Below are positions 7,686 to 13,538 of a stretch of DNA of 13,538 nucleotides, one piece after another; within the stretch, counting starts at the first letter, position 1; the number at the start of each line of letters is the position of its first letter. Position numbers and translations under genes: made by a program. The notes beneath the pieces are model-generated. The model saw nothing but the letters and a program-made list of their open reading frames with translations, was not told the origin of the DNA and made no database searches. The stretch spans positions 1-13,538 of the forward strand of contig JAJRRX010000325.1 of NCBI GenBank assembly GCA_024279075.1, read 5' to 3'. Origin of the DNA: Alphaproteobacteria bacterium. GTDB lineage: Bacteria; Pseudomonadota; Alphaproteobacteria; Rhodobacterales; Rhodobacteraceae.

Positions 7686-8567
7686 TTAGAGCGCCCCGAT
7701 CAGGTGCAATAGCATGTAAAGCGAAGTGGCCGCCAACAGCCCGTCAAACCTATCAAGCAAGCCGCCATGGCCGGGTATCAGAGTGCTCGAATCCTTCATG
7801 CCAGCCTTTCTTTTTAGCCAGCTCTCAAACAAATCCCCCGCTTGTGCCGCCATTGCCAGGAGCACCGAGAAGAACAAAGTGGCCATTAGGCTAGGGCTTG
7901 CGGCCACCTGAGGGGCGACATCTGCTGCCCAGTATTCATACCCTGCGCCATACAGCCAAAAACCCAACCCAGCCACCATAGCCAAGGCCCAGCCGCCAGC
8001 AGTGCCAGACCATGTTTTCTTGGGCGAAATCGCTGGCCAAAACTTTGGCCCGCCAAGTATGCGACCAAAGAAATAGCCGCCAATATCCGAGGCCATCACC
8101 ACCAGCACCAGCCACATAATAGCGTCAAACCCCTGATTTTCGCGGATAACCAGCAACGCCGCCAAAGGTGTCGCAAGGTAAACCATCCCCGTTGCCATCC
8201 ATATCGGGCGCTTATGCTTGATTTGCCACAGAATAAACGCCGCCAGCCCGACAATCGGAAAGGCCCAGAAAAAGCCAAATAGGTTGGCCGCCACCACAGC
8301 GCCAGAGGTGCCCGCCACCATCACCCAGAGGCCAATATCCGCGTTGGACGCATCCGGCAATATAAGCCGCCGAAACTCCCATGCCATTAGCCCACCGACA
8401 ACCACCAAAAGCGCCGCTACATAATCGCCGCCCTTGGCAAAGGTTATGCCTGCAATCGCCAGCATAACCACAGCTGATGCCACGCGCACCCAGAGGTCAC
8501 TAAATTTAGCGGCGGGTTTTTCAGGGGTTTCGGGGTCCGGCGAATCTGGTTCAGGTGTATTGGGCAT
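7686..8567 (-). CDS. cdsA: Phosphatidate cytidylyltransferase (CDP-diglyceride synthase)
   Basis: CdsA makes CDP-diacylglycerol from phosphatidic acid and CTP in the inner membrane, the branch-point precursor of all phospholipids. The 293-residue product has several hydrophobic helices (from about residue 28 onward, including VASAVVMLAIAGITF and YVAALLVVVGGLMAWEF). The family signature lies near the C-terminus at residues 249-275: SWLKRKAGMKDSS, then LIPGHGGLLDRFD, with the KD pair, HGG and DRxD that hold the metal and substrate. The first 20 or so residues are rich in Pro, Glu and Asp and look disordered. The start ATG follows the frr stop with no spacing (TAGATG). In relatives uppS normally lies between frr and cdsA; it is absent here. 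The dxr start comes two bases after the stop. Confidence 0.95.
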   Translation of the reverse strand: MPNTPEPDSPDPETPEKPAAKFSDLWVRVASAVVMLAIAGITFAKGGDYVAALLVVVGGLMAWEFRRLILPDASNADIGLWVMVAGTSGAVVAANLFGFFWAFPIVGLAAFILWQIKHKRPIWMATGMVYLATPLAALLVIRENQGFDAIMWLVLVVMASDIGGYFFGRILGGPKFWPAISPKKTWSGTAGGWALAMVAGLGFWLYGAGYEYWAADVAPQVAASPSLMATLFFSVLLAMAAQAGDLFESWLKRKAGMKDSSTLIPGHGGLLDRFDGLLAATSLYMLLHLIGAL

Positions 8568-9131
8568 CTAAACCTGCATAATCTCGGCTTGTTTCACCTC
8601 AAGCGCCGCATCAATCTTTTTGATCGCCGCATCGGTGATATCCTGAATCTCGTCTTGCCAAACTTTTTGGTCGTCTTCCGACATCCCGTCGGTTTTGGCT
8701 TTCTTGATCTGGTCCATGCCATCACGGCGCACATTGCGCACCGAAATCTTGGCATTCTCGGCATATTGGCCCAAGAGCTTGGCCATTTCCTTGCGGCGTT
8801 CCTCGTTGAGCTCCGGAATAGGCAGGCGCAGGATGGTGCCGTCCATCACCGGATTAAGGCCAAGGCCCGAAGTGCGAATGGCTTTGTCCACGGCTTCCAC
8901 CATGGTTTTATCCCACACATTCACGGTTACCATTCGCGGCTCCGGCACGTTTATGGTAGCCACTTGGTTGATCGGAGTGCGGGAGCCGTAGGCCTCCACA
9001 CTCACCGCGTCGAGCATAGAGGCCGAGGCCCGCCCCGTGCGCAGCGTGGTAAAATCCCGCCGCATAGCTGCAAGCGATTTTTCCATATGGTCGCTCAAGG
9101 CATCAATATCAATGTCTATATCGTCTGACAT
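8568..9131 (-). CDS. frr: Ribosome recycling factor
   Basis: RRF works with EF-G to split the post-termination ribosome and free the mRNA and tRNA in the cytoplasm. The 187-residue protein matches the family length (185). Its family segments include LRTGRASASMLD (31-42), VEAYGSRTPINQVATI (45-60), an EPRMVTVNVWDK stretch and the ENAKISVRNVRRDG segment of domain I. The start ATG at 9129-9131 has a strong AAGGAG site (9138-9143) that abuts the pyrH stop codon, with a 12-base gap between the genes. The pyrH-frr pairing is conserved in many bacteria. Nothing is unusual in the protein itself. Confidence 0.97.
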   Translation of the reverse strand: MSDDIDIDIDALSDHMEKSLAAMRRDFTTLRTGRASASMLDAVSVEAYGSRTPINQVATINVPEPRMVTVNVWDKTMVEAVDKAIRTSGLGLNPVMDGTILRLPIPELNEERRKEMAKLLGQYAENAKISVRNVRRDGMDQIKKAKTDGMSEDDQKVWQDEIQDITDAAIKKIDAALEVKQAEIMQV

Positions 9132-9143
9132 ACTAATCTCCTT

Positions 9144-9881
9144 TTAACTCGGTATTACGGTGGTAAAGTTGCCTTGGCCAGATAAAATTCCCAACAGGCC
9201 TTCCGGTGCGTTCAGGTCAAACAGCACAATCGGCATCCGGTTATCGCGAGCGAGCGCAATGGCAGAGGCGTCCATCACCTTGAGGTTTTTTTGCAAAACC
9301 TCGTCATACGTGACCTCTGAATAGCGTTTTGCATCGGGGTTTGTCTTCGGGTCGCTATCATAAATGCCGTCGACCTGCGTGCCTTTATACATGGCTTCGC
9401 ATTGCATTTCAGAGGCCCTGAGCGTGGCGGCTGTATCTGTGGTGAAATAGGGGTTGCCGGTGCCTGCTGCAAAGATGCACACGCGGCCTTTTTCAAGGTG
9501 GCGCACGGCGCGGCGGCGAATGTATGGCTCGCAGACCTGATCCATCGGAATGGCCGAAATCACGCGGGTAAACACCCCGAGGGCCTCAAGCGCGCCCTGC
9601 ATGCCAAGGGCGTTCATAATGGTGCCGAGCATGCCCATATAGTCTGCCGTCGTGCGCTCCATGCCCTGCGCGCTGCCCGCCATGCCGCGAAAAATATTGC
9701 CACCGCCGATCACAAGGCAGATTTCAACGCCAGTATCATGCACCTTTTTGATTTCGCCCGCGATGCGCTCTACGGTGGGGGGGTGCAGGCCAAACTGGGT
9801 GTCGCCCATCAGGGCCTCGCCCGAAATTTTGATGAGCACACGCTTATAAAGCGGTTTGGCGGTTATATCCCCATCCGGCAT
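9144..9881 (-). CDS. pyrH: Uridylate kinase (UMP kinase)
   Basis: PyrH phosphorylates UMP to UDP with ATP as a hexamer of the amino-acid-kinase fold, feeding pyrimidine nucleotide and UDP-sugar synthesis (including UDP-GlcNAc used by LpxA). From the ATG at 9879-9881 the protein has 245 residues. It shows KISGEALMG (18-26), the phosphate-binding VIGGGNIFRG (57-66), TGNPYFTTDTAA (141-152) and the VDGIYDSDP segment (170-178). An open frame continues upstream to 9977, but the extra residues do not resemble the family. The AGGAG site at 9892-9896 lies ten bases before the chosen ATG. The gene is the first of the minus-strand envelope run and diverges from the plus-strand GltB-like gene, so its promoter should lie in 9897-10088. 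Confidence 0.96.
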   Translation of the reverse strand: MPDGDITAKPLYKRVLIKISGEALMGDTQFGLHPPTVERIAGEIKKVHDTGVEICLVIGGGNIFRGMAGSAQGMERTTADYMGMLGTIMNALGMQGALEALGVFTRVISAIPMDQVCEPYIRRRAVRHLEKGRVCIFAAGTGNPYFTTDTAATLRASEMQCEAMYKGTQVDGIYDSDPKTNPDAKRYSEVTYDEVLQKNLKVMDASAIALARDNRMPIVLFDLNAPEGLLGILSGQGNFTTVIPS

Positions 9882-10088
9882 AGCATCGATTCTCCTGTTG
9901 TGGCTGTTGGCGCAAAATGGCCTAAAATCCGCGCTGGGGCAATGGGAAATAACATGCCGCACGCGAGGTTCCGCCACAAATAAATACGGAAATCGCGAAT
10001 TAGGGCTTTGTTCACACGGTATACATATGTTTTCATCAATTGCGCTTAAGGCACCTCTGCTTCTGATTCCCCAAAAACAGGCCCAACC
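9882..10088. other. Divergent intergenic region between pyrH and the GltB-like gene
   Basis: These 207 bases separate two divergent start codons, so both promoters must lie here by inference. I see no convincing sigma-70 -35/-10 pair on either strand. The AT-richer core around 10019-10030 holds overlapping palindromes (GTATAC and ACATATGT), which could be a -10 region or an operator. Two GANTC sites, the target of the alphaproteobacterial CcrM methylase, lie at 9888-9892 and 10065-10069. No RNA gene or small coding gene is evident. Confidence 0.4.
9892..9896 (-). promoter_or_regulatory. Ribosome binding site for pyrH
   Basis: On the minus strand this reads AGGAG, ten bases before the ATG at 9879-9881. 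It supports the 245-residue PyrH rather than a longer one. A GANTC site (9888-9892) touches its edge. Confidence 0.65.
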
Positions 10089-11711
10089 ATGATCCGCTAT
10101 ACCACCTTCGCTATTGCCATTCTGTTAACCATACTCAGCCTGCTTATGCTGCTTGTCTCCCCGTGGTTCTGGATCGCGGTGGTAATATTCGGCTTTTTCA
10201 CCTTGGTCGGCATAAAAGATGTAACCCAGCGCCGGCATGCCATTTTGCGGAATTACCCGATTTTGGGGAATTTACGCTGGATCCTTGAATATATTCGCCC
10301 TGAAATCCGGCAATACCTGATGGAAAGCGACCGCGATAAAGAACCATTTTCGCGCGACGATCGCTCGATTGTTTACCAGCGCTCCAAGGGCGCAGAAGAT
10401 AAGCGGCCTTTTGGCACTAAAATGGACGTATACGCCGCTGGCTATAGCTGGATCACCCACTCGGTGCTGGCGCGGCATGATTTGCCGTGGGACTGCCGCG
10501 TAAAAATCGGCAACGCGGCCTGCAAACAGCCCTATAGCGCCTCGATATTCAATATTTCAGCCATGAGTTTTGGCGCCCTTTCAGCAAACGCGATTTCAGC
10601 GCTTAATAAAGGGGCTAAAATCGGCGGGTTTGCCCATGATACCGGTGAAGGCGGGATTTCGCGCTATCACCGCGAGGGCGGCGGAGACCTGATCTATGAA
10701 ATAGGCTCCGGGTATTATGGCTGTCGCAATGAAGACGGCACCTTCAGCGCGGAGAAGTTTGCCCAGCAAGCCAAGAACCCACAAGTCAAAATGATTGAGG
10801 TCAAGCTTAGCCAAGGGGCCAAGCCCGGCCACGGGGGCGTGTTGCCGGCCAGCAAAATCTCGCCAGAAATAGCCGAGGCGCGCGGCGTGCCGATGGACAA
10901 AGATTGCAACTCTCCGCCCACCCATTCGAAATTTGGCACCCCGCTTGAATTTGTGGCTTTCCTGCAAGAATTGCGTGACCTTTCAGGCGGTAAGCCCGTG
11001 GGCTTTAAGCTTTGCGTTGGCCATAGGCGGGAGTTTATGTGCATGGTAAAGGCCATGATCGAAACCGGCATTGTGCCTGATTTCATCGTGGTTGATGGCA
11101 AAGAAGGCGGCACGGGTGCTACCCCCTTAGAGTTCGCCAACCATATCGGCATGCCATTGGTGGACGGTCTTACATTTGTGGTGAATACGCTCGTTGGCGC
11201 AGGGCTACGCGACCAAATTAAAATTGGTGCCGCTGGCAAACTGGTCACAGCTTACGACATCGCGCGGGCCTATGCGCTCGGGGCAGATTGGGTGAACTCC
11301 GCGCGTGGGTTTATGTTTGCGATTGGCTGTGTGCAAGCACAGGCCTGCCACACCAATCATTGCCCCGTGGGCATTACGACACAAGACAAGCTCCGCCAAC
11401 GGGCGCTGGATGTGGATAGTAAATCCGTGCGGGTGGCCTGTTTTCATAAAAATACCCTCAAAGCTGTTGCCGAAATGATCGGGGCAGCGGGGTTAAGCGG
11501 GCCGGACGAAATTCAACCCAAGCACTTGATGATTCGCCAGAAAAACGGCGAGACGATCTCTGGTGCGCGCATTTACCTCAAAATGAAGCCCGGGGCGCTG
11601 ATTGATGACGAGGTCGAAATTTTCTCGGAATCCTACCGCGTGCCGTGGAATAACGCCCGCACGGATAGCTTCCGTCCGTTTGAAGGCATGGAAAGTCTTG
11701 ATTACAACTGA
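10089..11711 (+). CDS. Membrane-anchored FMN-binding glutamate-synthase-like (GltB central domain) protein
   Basis: This 540-residue protein matches the FMN and [3Fe-4S] synthase domain of glutamate synthase large subunits, but stands alone. Residues 5-42 are two adjacent hydrophobic segments, so it is probably anchored in the inner membrane. The TIM-barrel part shows SAMSFGALS (157-165), HDTGEGGIS (183-191), KLSQGAKPGHGG with VLP (239-253), VVDGKEGGTGATP (334-346) and three cluster cysteines C414, C420 and C425 in a CX5CX4C pattern, as in GltS. The N-terminal glutaminase domain and the C-terminal GXGXG domain of full GltB are both missing, so it cannot use glutamine in the usual way by itself. 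It may be an ammonia-dependent or N-substituted glutamate synthase, or an oxidoreductase of another substrate; the sequence does not decide. No clear ribosome binding site precedes the ATG. It is the only plus-strand gene and appears monocistronic. Confidence 0.85.
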   Translation: MIRYTTFAIAILLTILSLLMLLVSPWFWIAVVIFGFFTLVGIKDVTQRRHAILRNYPILGNLRWILEYIRPEIRQYLMESDRDKEPFSRDDRSIVYQRSKGAEDKRPFGTKMDVYAAGYSWITHSVLARHDLPWDCRVKIGNAACKQPYSASIFNISAMSFGALSANAISALNKGAKIGGFAHDTGEGGISRYHREGGGDLIYEIGSGYYGCRNEDGTFSAEKFAQQAKNPQVKMIEVKLSQGAKPGHGGVLPASKISPEIAEARGVPMDKDCNSPPTHSKFGTPLEFVAFLQELRDLSGGKPVGFKLCVGHRREFMCMVKAMIETGIVPDFIVVDGKEGGTGATPLEFANHIGMPLVDGLTFVVNTLVGAGLRDQIKIGAAGKLVTAYDIARAYALGADWVNSARGFMFAIGCVQAQACHTNHCPVGITTQDKLRQRALDVDSKSVRVACFHKNTLKAVAEMIGAAGLSGPDEIQPKHLMIRQKNGETISGARIYLKMKPGALIDDEVEIFSESYRVPWNNARTDSFRPFEGMESLDYN

Positions 11712-11765
11712 TTTATCGGCTTGATCCACCGAGCGAAGCGAGGCTAGGGCCAGCGGCAAAAGCCG

Positions 11766-11779
11766 TTCAGCTTGCTGAA
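11766..11779. repeat. Small perfect inverted repeat after the GltB-like gene
   Basis: TTCAGC and GCTGAA flank a two-base centre, 55 bases after the GltB-like stop codon. No T-run follows, so it is not a standard intrinsic terminator. AGCTTGC inside it can also pair with GCAAGCT at 11823-11829, just beyond the large palindrome. Confidence 0.5.
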
Positions 11780-11783
11780 AAGG

Positions 11784-11825
11784 TGCCTTTCCTTCTGCGG
11801 GGGTACCCCCGCAGAAGGAAAGGCA
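11784..11825. repeat. Perfect 42-base palindrome
   Basis: Every base from 11784 to 11804 pairs with its partner from 11825 back to 11805, giving two 21-base arms with no spacer, centred on GTAC (11803-11806). The arm contains CCTTTCC followed by TTCTGCGGGGG. In RNA it would form a very stable hairpin and could act as a factor-independent stop or a stabiliser for the 3' end of the convergent transcripts. As DNA it could extrude as a cruciform. No T-run follows on either strand. Confidence 0.9.
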
Positions 11826-11830
11826 AGCTT

Positions 11831-11883
11831 GGAGGGTTGGCGCAAACGCAGGAGTCCGCGCATCGGTCCAACCGTGCCCTCCC
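11831..11883. repeat. Imperfect long inverted repeat
   Basis: GGAGGG plus TTGG (11831-11840) can pair with CCAA (11868-11871) and CCCTCC (11877-11882) around a 27-base loop, with a five-base bulge (11872-11876). It lies right after the 42-base palindrome and adds to the structured character of this spacer. Confidence 0.45.
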
Positions 11884-11885
11884 GC

Positions 11886-11920
11886 CTGCCGAACGATTTT
11901 GCTGCGCAAAACGCCGACAG
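11886..11920. repeat. Bulged stem-loop around TTTTGC/GCAAAA
   Basis: TTTTGC (11897-11902) and GCAAAA (11906-11911) form a 6-base stem with a TGC loop. It extends outward, with a bulged A and mismatches, through CG/CG pairs to CTG (11886-11888) and CAG (11918-11920). Confidence 0.4.
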
Positions 11921-11993
11921 TTGGGCTTTGCCTCGGCTTCGCCATCGGCAGGGGCCGTCCGCCCCCTCTGCGCAAGCGCATTCACCCCCAGAA

Positions 11994-12023
11994 AAAAGCC
12001 CGCGCATTTCTGCGCGGGCTTTT
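11994..12023 (-). terminator. Bidirectional intrinsic terminator after tsf
   Basis: Two perfect 13-base arms (AAAAGCCCGCGCA and its complement) close on a TTTC loop at 12007-12010. On the minus strand the stem ends in a run of six T (11992-11997), 20 bases after the tsf stop codon, which is a classic rho-independent terminator. On the plus strand the stem ends in CTTTTCTT, so it can also stop transcripts coming from the GltB-like gene. Confidence 0.9.
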
Positions 12024-12043
12024 CTTAATCCAAAAGGTTAGAC

Positions 12044-12919
12044 TTAGCCGCCCATGGTTTTGGCAACTTCGGCTGCGAAATCCTCGACCTTTTTCTCGAT
12101 GCCTTCGCCAACGGCGAGGCGCACAAAGCCGGTGACTTCTGCGCCCGCTTCCTTGGCAGCCTGTGCAACCGTCACATCAGGATTGATCACGAATTTCTGG
12201 TTCACCAGCGTGACTTCCTCATAGAACTTGCGCATCCGGCCTTTTATCATGTTTTCAATGATGTTCTCTGGCTTGCCAGATTCGCGGGCTTGCTCGGTCA
12301 GCACGTTTTTCTCGCGCTCAACCATGGCTTGGTCAAGGTCAGCTTCGTTCAGCGAGGCAGGGTTTGTTGCCGCAACGTGCATACAAATCTGCTTGGCTAT
12401 CTCTTCGTTGCCACCCTTCAGCGCCACAATCACGCCGATCAAGCCAAGGTCTGGTGCGGCAGCGTTATGCACATAAGTAGCAATCACGTCGCCTTCCAGC
12501 TTGGCCATGCGGCGCACCGTCATGTTCTCGCCGATGGTGGCGATCTTTTCGCCCACAACGGTAGCAACAGTCTTACCGCCCATGTCAGCTTCTTGCAGGG
12601 CCTCAACATCTGCCACGCCGAGCGCGGCTTTGGTAACGCCAGCAACCAGCGCTTGGAATTCAGCGTTTTTAGCCACAAAGTCGGTCTCGGAATTTACTTC
12701 CACGGCCACGGCCACATTGCCTTCTACAGCCACGCCCACAAGGCCTTCAGCCGCGGTGCGGTCCGACTTTTTGGCGGCTTTCGCGAGGCCCTTGGTGCGC
12801 AGCCAATCTACGGCGGCTTCCATGTCACCATCAGTTGCTGTCAGCGCTTTTTTGGCATCCATCATGCCAACACCCGAGCTGTCACGCAGCTCTTTTACTT
12901 GCTTTGCTGTGATCGCCAT
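12044..12919 (-). CDS. tsf: Translation elongation factor Ts
   Basis: EF-Ts regenerates EF-Tu-GTP by releasing GDP from EF-Tu in the cytoplasm. The 291-residue protein has the N-terminal UBA-like domain (about 1-45; VKELRDSSGVGMMDAKKAL). The exchange motif ETDFVAKN contains T79, D80, F81 and V82, with D80 and F81 at the same numbers as in E. coli. The dimerisation and C-terminal core follows (KIATIGENMTVRR, CMHVAATNPASL, and a C-terminal GEGIEKK segment). The ATG at 12917-12919 has an AGGAG site at 12927-12931. It follows rpsB by 60 bases, the usual rpsB-tsf operon, and ends at a strong terminator. Confidence 0.98.
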   Translation of the reverse strand: MAITAKQVKELRDSSGVGMMDAKKALTATDGDMEAAVDWLRTKGLAKAAKKSDRTAAEGLVGVAVEGNVAVAVEVNSETDFVAKNAEFQALVAGVTKAALGVADVEALQEADMGGKTVATVVGEKIATIGENMTVRRMAKLEGDVIATYVHNAAAPDLGLIGVIVALKGGNEEIAKQICMHVAATNPASLNEADLDQAMVEREKNVLTEQARESGKPENIIENMIKGRMRKFYEEVTLVNQKFVINPDVTVAQAAKEAGAEVTGFVRLAVGEGIEKKVEDFAAEVAKTMGG

Positions 12920-12946
12920 CTTGGCTCTCCTATCAAAATTCAGAAT

Positions 12947-12972
12947 ACGCGCGCGGCCCCTGCCCCGCGCGT
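12947..12972. repeat. GC-rich hairpin between rpsB and tsf
   Basis: ACGCGCG (12947-12953) pairs with CGCGCGT (12966-12972). Inside, after one mismatch, GGC pairs with GCC around a four-base loop. On the plus strand it is followed by TTTTACTTT, so it looks like a terminator for antisense transcription. On the minus strand no T-run follows, so rpsB transcripts should mostly read through into tsf, perhaps with partial attenuation or processing at the stem. Confidence 0.6.
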
Positions 12973-12979
12973 TTTTACT

Positions 12980-13538
12980 TTAAGCCTCGGCAGGCACGTC
13001 TTCGCCAACGGTCTCTTCCATTTCGCCGATATCAACACCAGCGGCGCCAAGTTGGGCGGCCATGCCGTCCAGTGCCGAACGGGCGATCAGGTCGCAATAA
13101 AGCGCGATCGAGCGGGCGGCGTCGTCGTTGCCCGGAATTGGATAGTCAATGCCGCGTGGGTCAGAGTTGGTGTCGAGCACCGCAATCACCGGAATGCCCA
13201 GCTTGCGCGCTTCAGCAATGGCGAGGCTTTCTTTGTTGGTATCAATCACAAAGATCAGGTCGGGGGTGCCGCCCATTTCGCGGATACCACCAAGGGAGGC
13301 TTGTAGTTTTGTCTGGTGGCGGGTCATGCCCAAGAGCTCTTTCTTGGTCAGGCCTGCGCCGCCATCTTCCAGTGCGCTATCCAGCTTTTTCAGCGTTGTG
13401 ATAGAGTTGGAAATGGTTTTCCAGTTGGTGAGCATGCCGCCGAGCCAACGGTGGTTTACGTAATACTGGGCCGAACGCTCAGCCGCATCAGCAATGGCCT
13501 TGGAGGCCTGACGCTTGGTGCCAACAAACAAGATAGAG
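12980..13538 (-). CDS. rpsB: Small ribosomal subunit protein uS2, C-terminal part (5' end outside window)
   Basis: uS2 is a protein of the 30S subunit that helps bind S1 near the anti-Shine-Dalgarno region. About 185 residues are visible, roughly the last two-thirds to three-quarters of the protein; the coding frame continues past the right edge (S-I-L precedes FVGTKRQA). Family segments include FVGTKRQASKAI, YYVNHRWLGGMLTNW, GGTPDLIFVIDTNKE, AIAEARKLGIPVIAVLDTNSDP and the YPIPGNDDAARSI motif near the C-terminus. The C-terminus is acidic (EMEETVGEDVPAEA). It is the first gene of the rpsB-tsf pair; its promoter and leader lie outside the window. Confidence 0.97.
   Translation of the reverse strand, partial: SILFVGTKRQASKAIADAAERSAQYYVNHRWLGGMLTNWKTISNSITTLKKLDSALEDGGAGLTKKELLGMTRHQTKLQASLGGIREMGGTPDLIFVIDTNKESLAIAEARKLGIPVIAVLDTNSDPRGIDYPIPGNDDAARSIALYCDLIARSALDGMAAQLGAAGVDIGEMEETVGEDVPAEA

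Larger units (their letters stand above)
11712..12043. other. Gene-free convergent spacer rich in inverted repeats
   Basis: About 330 bases lie between the 3' end of the GltB-like gene and the 3' end of tsf. I see no credible gene: open frames here run on both strands and consist of repeat-derived, Arg/Pro/Cys-rich translations. The stretch contains, in order, a small hairpin (11766-11779), a perfect 42-base palindrome (11784-11825), a long imperfect inverted repeat (11831-11883), a bulged stem (11886-11920), two small GC-rich hairpins (11951-11965 and 11969-11980) and the tsf terminator (11994-12023). Its GC-rich, repetitive texture differs from the neighbouring genes and resembles dispersed intergenic repeat elements. 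Confidence 0.6.

Noticed and set aside
9882..9977. N-terminal extension of PyrH by 32 residues.
   Set aside because: The added residues do not resemble the family, they contain the pyrH ribosome binding site, and the shorter form matches the usual length.
11951..11980. Small GC-rich hairpins (GGGGC/GCCCC and TGCGC/GCGCA) as separate terminators.
   Set aside because: Stems are only five bases with no T-run; chance is likely in this GC-rich spacer.
11744..12041. Several short open frames on both strands in the palindromic spacer (for example 11744-12007 minus and 11772-12041 plus).
   Set aside because: They overlap each other on both strands, read through the palindrome (which encodes the same peptide either way), have biased Arg/Pro/Cys composition and no ribosome binding sites.
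12290..13306. Long plus-strand open frame of 338 codons opposite tsf and rpsB.
   Set aside because: It is a shadow of two highly conserved genes on the other strand, crosses the tsf-rpsB spacer, and its translation resembles no recognisable protein.
1..13538. Search for CRISPR arrays, tRNA or rRNA genes, transposases, integrases, toxin-antitoxin or phage genes.
   Set aside because: None was seen by reading the sequence and the translated frames.

Overview
This window looks like a core-chromosome segment of an alphaproteobacterium, most likely of the order Rhodobacterales (roseobacter or Rhodobacter type). Three things point that way: the gene order; LpxI between lpxA and lpxB, where many other Gram-negatives use LpxH at the same pathway step; and skp followed directly by fabZ. 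All genes except one lie on the minus strand. No phage, insertion sequence, CRISPR array, tRNA or defence gene was seen.

Reading down the minus strand from the right edge: rpsB (5' end outside the window) and tsf form a translation pair that ends at a strong bidirectional hairpin terminator (11994-12023). Next is a gene-free stretch of about 330 bases (11712-12043) full of inverted repeats, including a perfect 42-base palindrome. The one plus-strand gene (10089-11711) encodes a membrane-anchored, stand-alone FMN/3Fe-4S glutamate-synthase-like protein. It converges on tsf and diverges from pyrH across a 207-base spacer.

From pyrH leftwards the genes run almost without gaps: pyrH, frr, cdsA, dxr, rseP, bamA, skp, fabZ, lpxA, lpxI and lpxB (3' end outside the window). 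The only appreciable gap is 59 bases before bamA, which holds three TTAACC-type elements. The cluster combines UMP kinase and ribosome recycling, phospholipid precursor synthesis (CdsA), isoprenoid precursor synthesis (Dxr), envelope stress proteolysis (RseP), outer-membrane protein assembly (BamA, Skp) and lipid A synthesis (FabZ, LpxA, LpxI, LpxB). It is in effect an envelope-biogenesis operon. Junctions from bamA to lpxB overlap, which suggests translational coupling; skp, lpxI and lpxB appear to start with TTG, GTG and TTG.

The window is mostly ordinary and well conserved, and I do not see a convincing new biological system. The points most worth a second look are the palindrome-rich spacer, the absence of uppS between frr and cdsA (the frr stop abuts the cdsA start), the TTAACC elements before bamA, the unassigned role of the GltB-like membrane protein, and an alanine at the predicted acyl-chain ruler position of LpxA.
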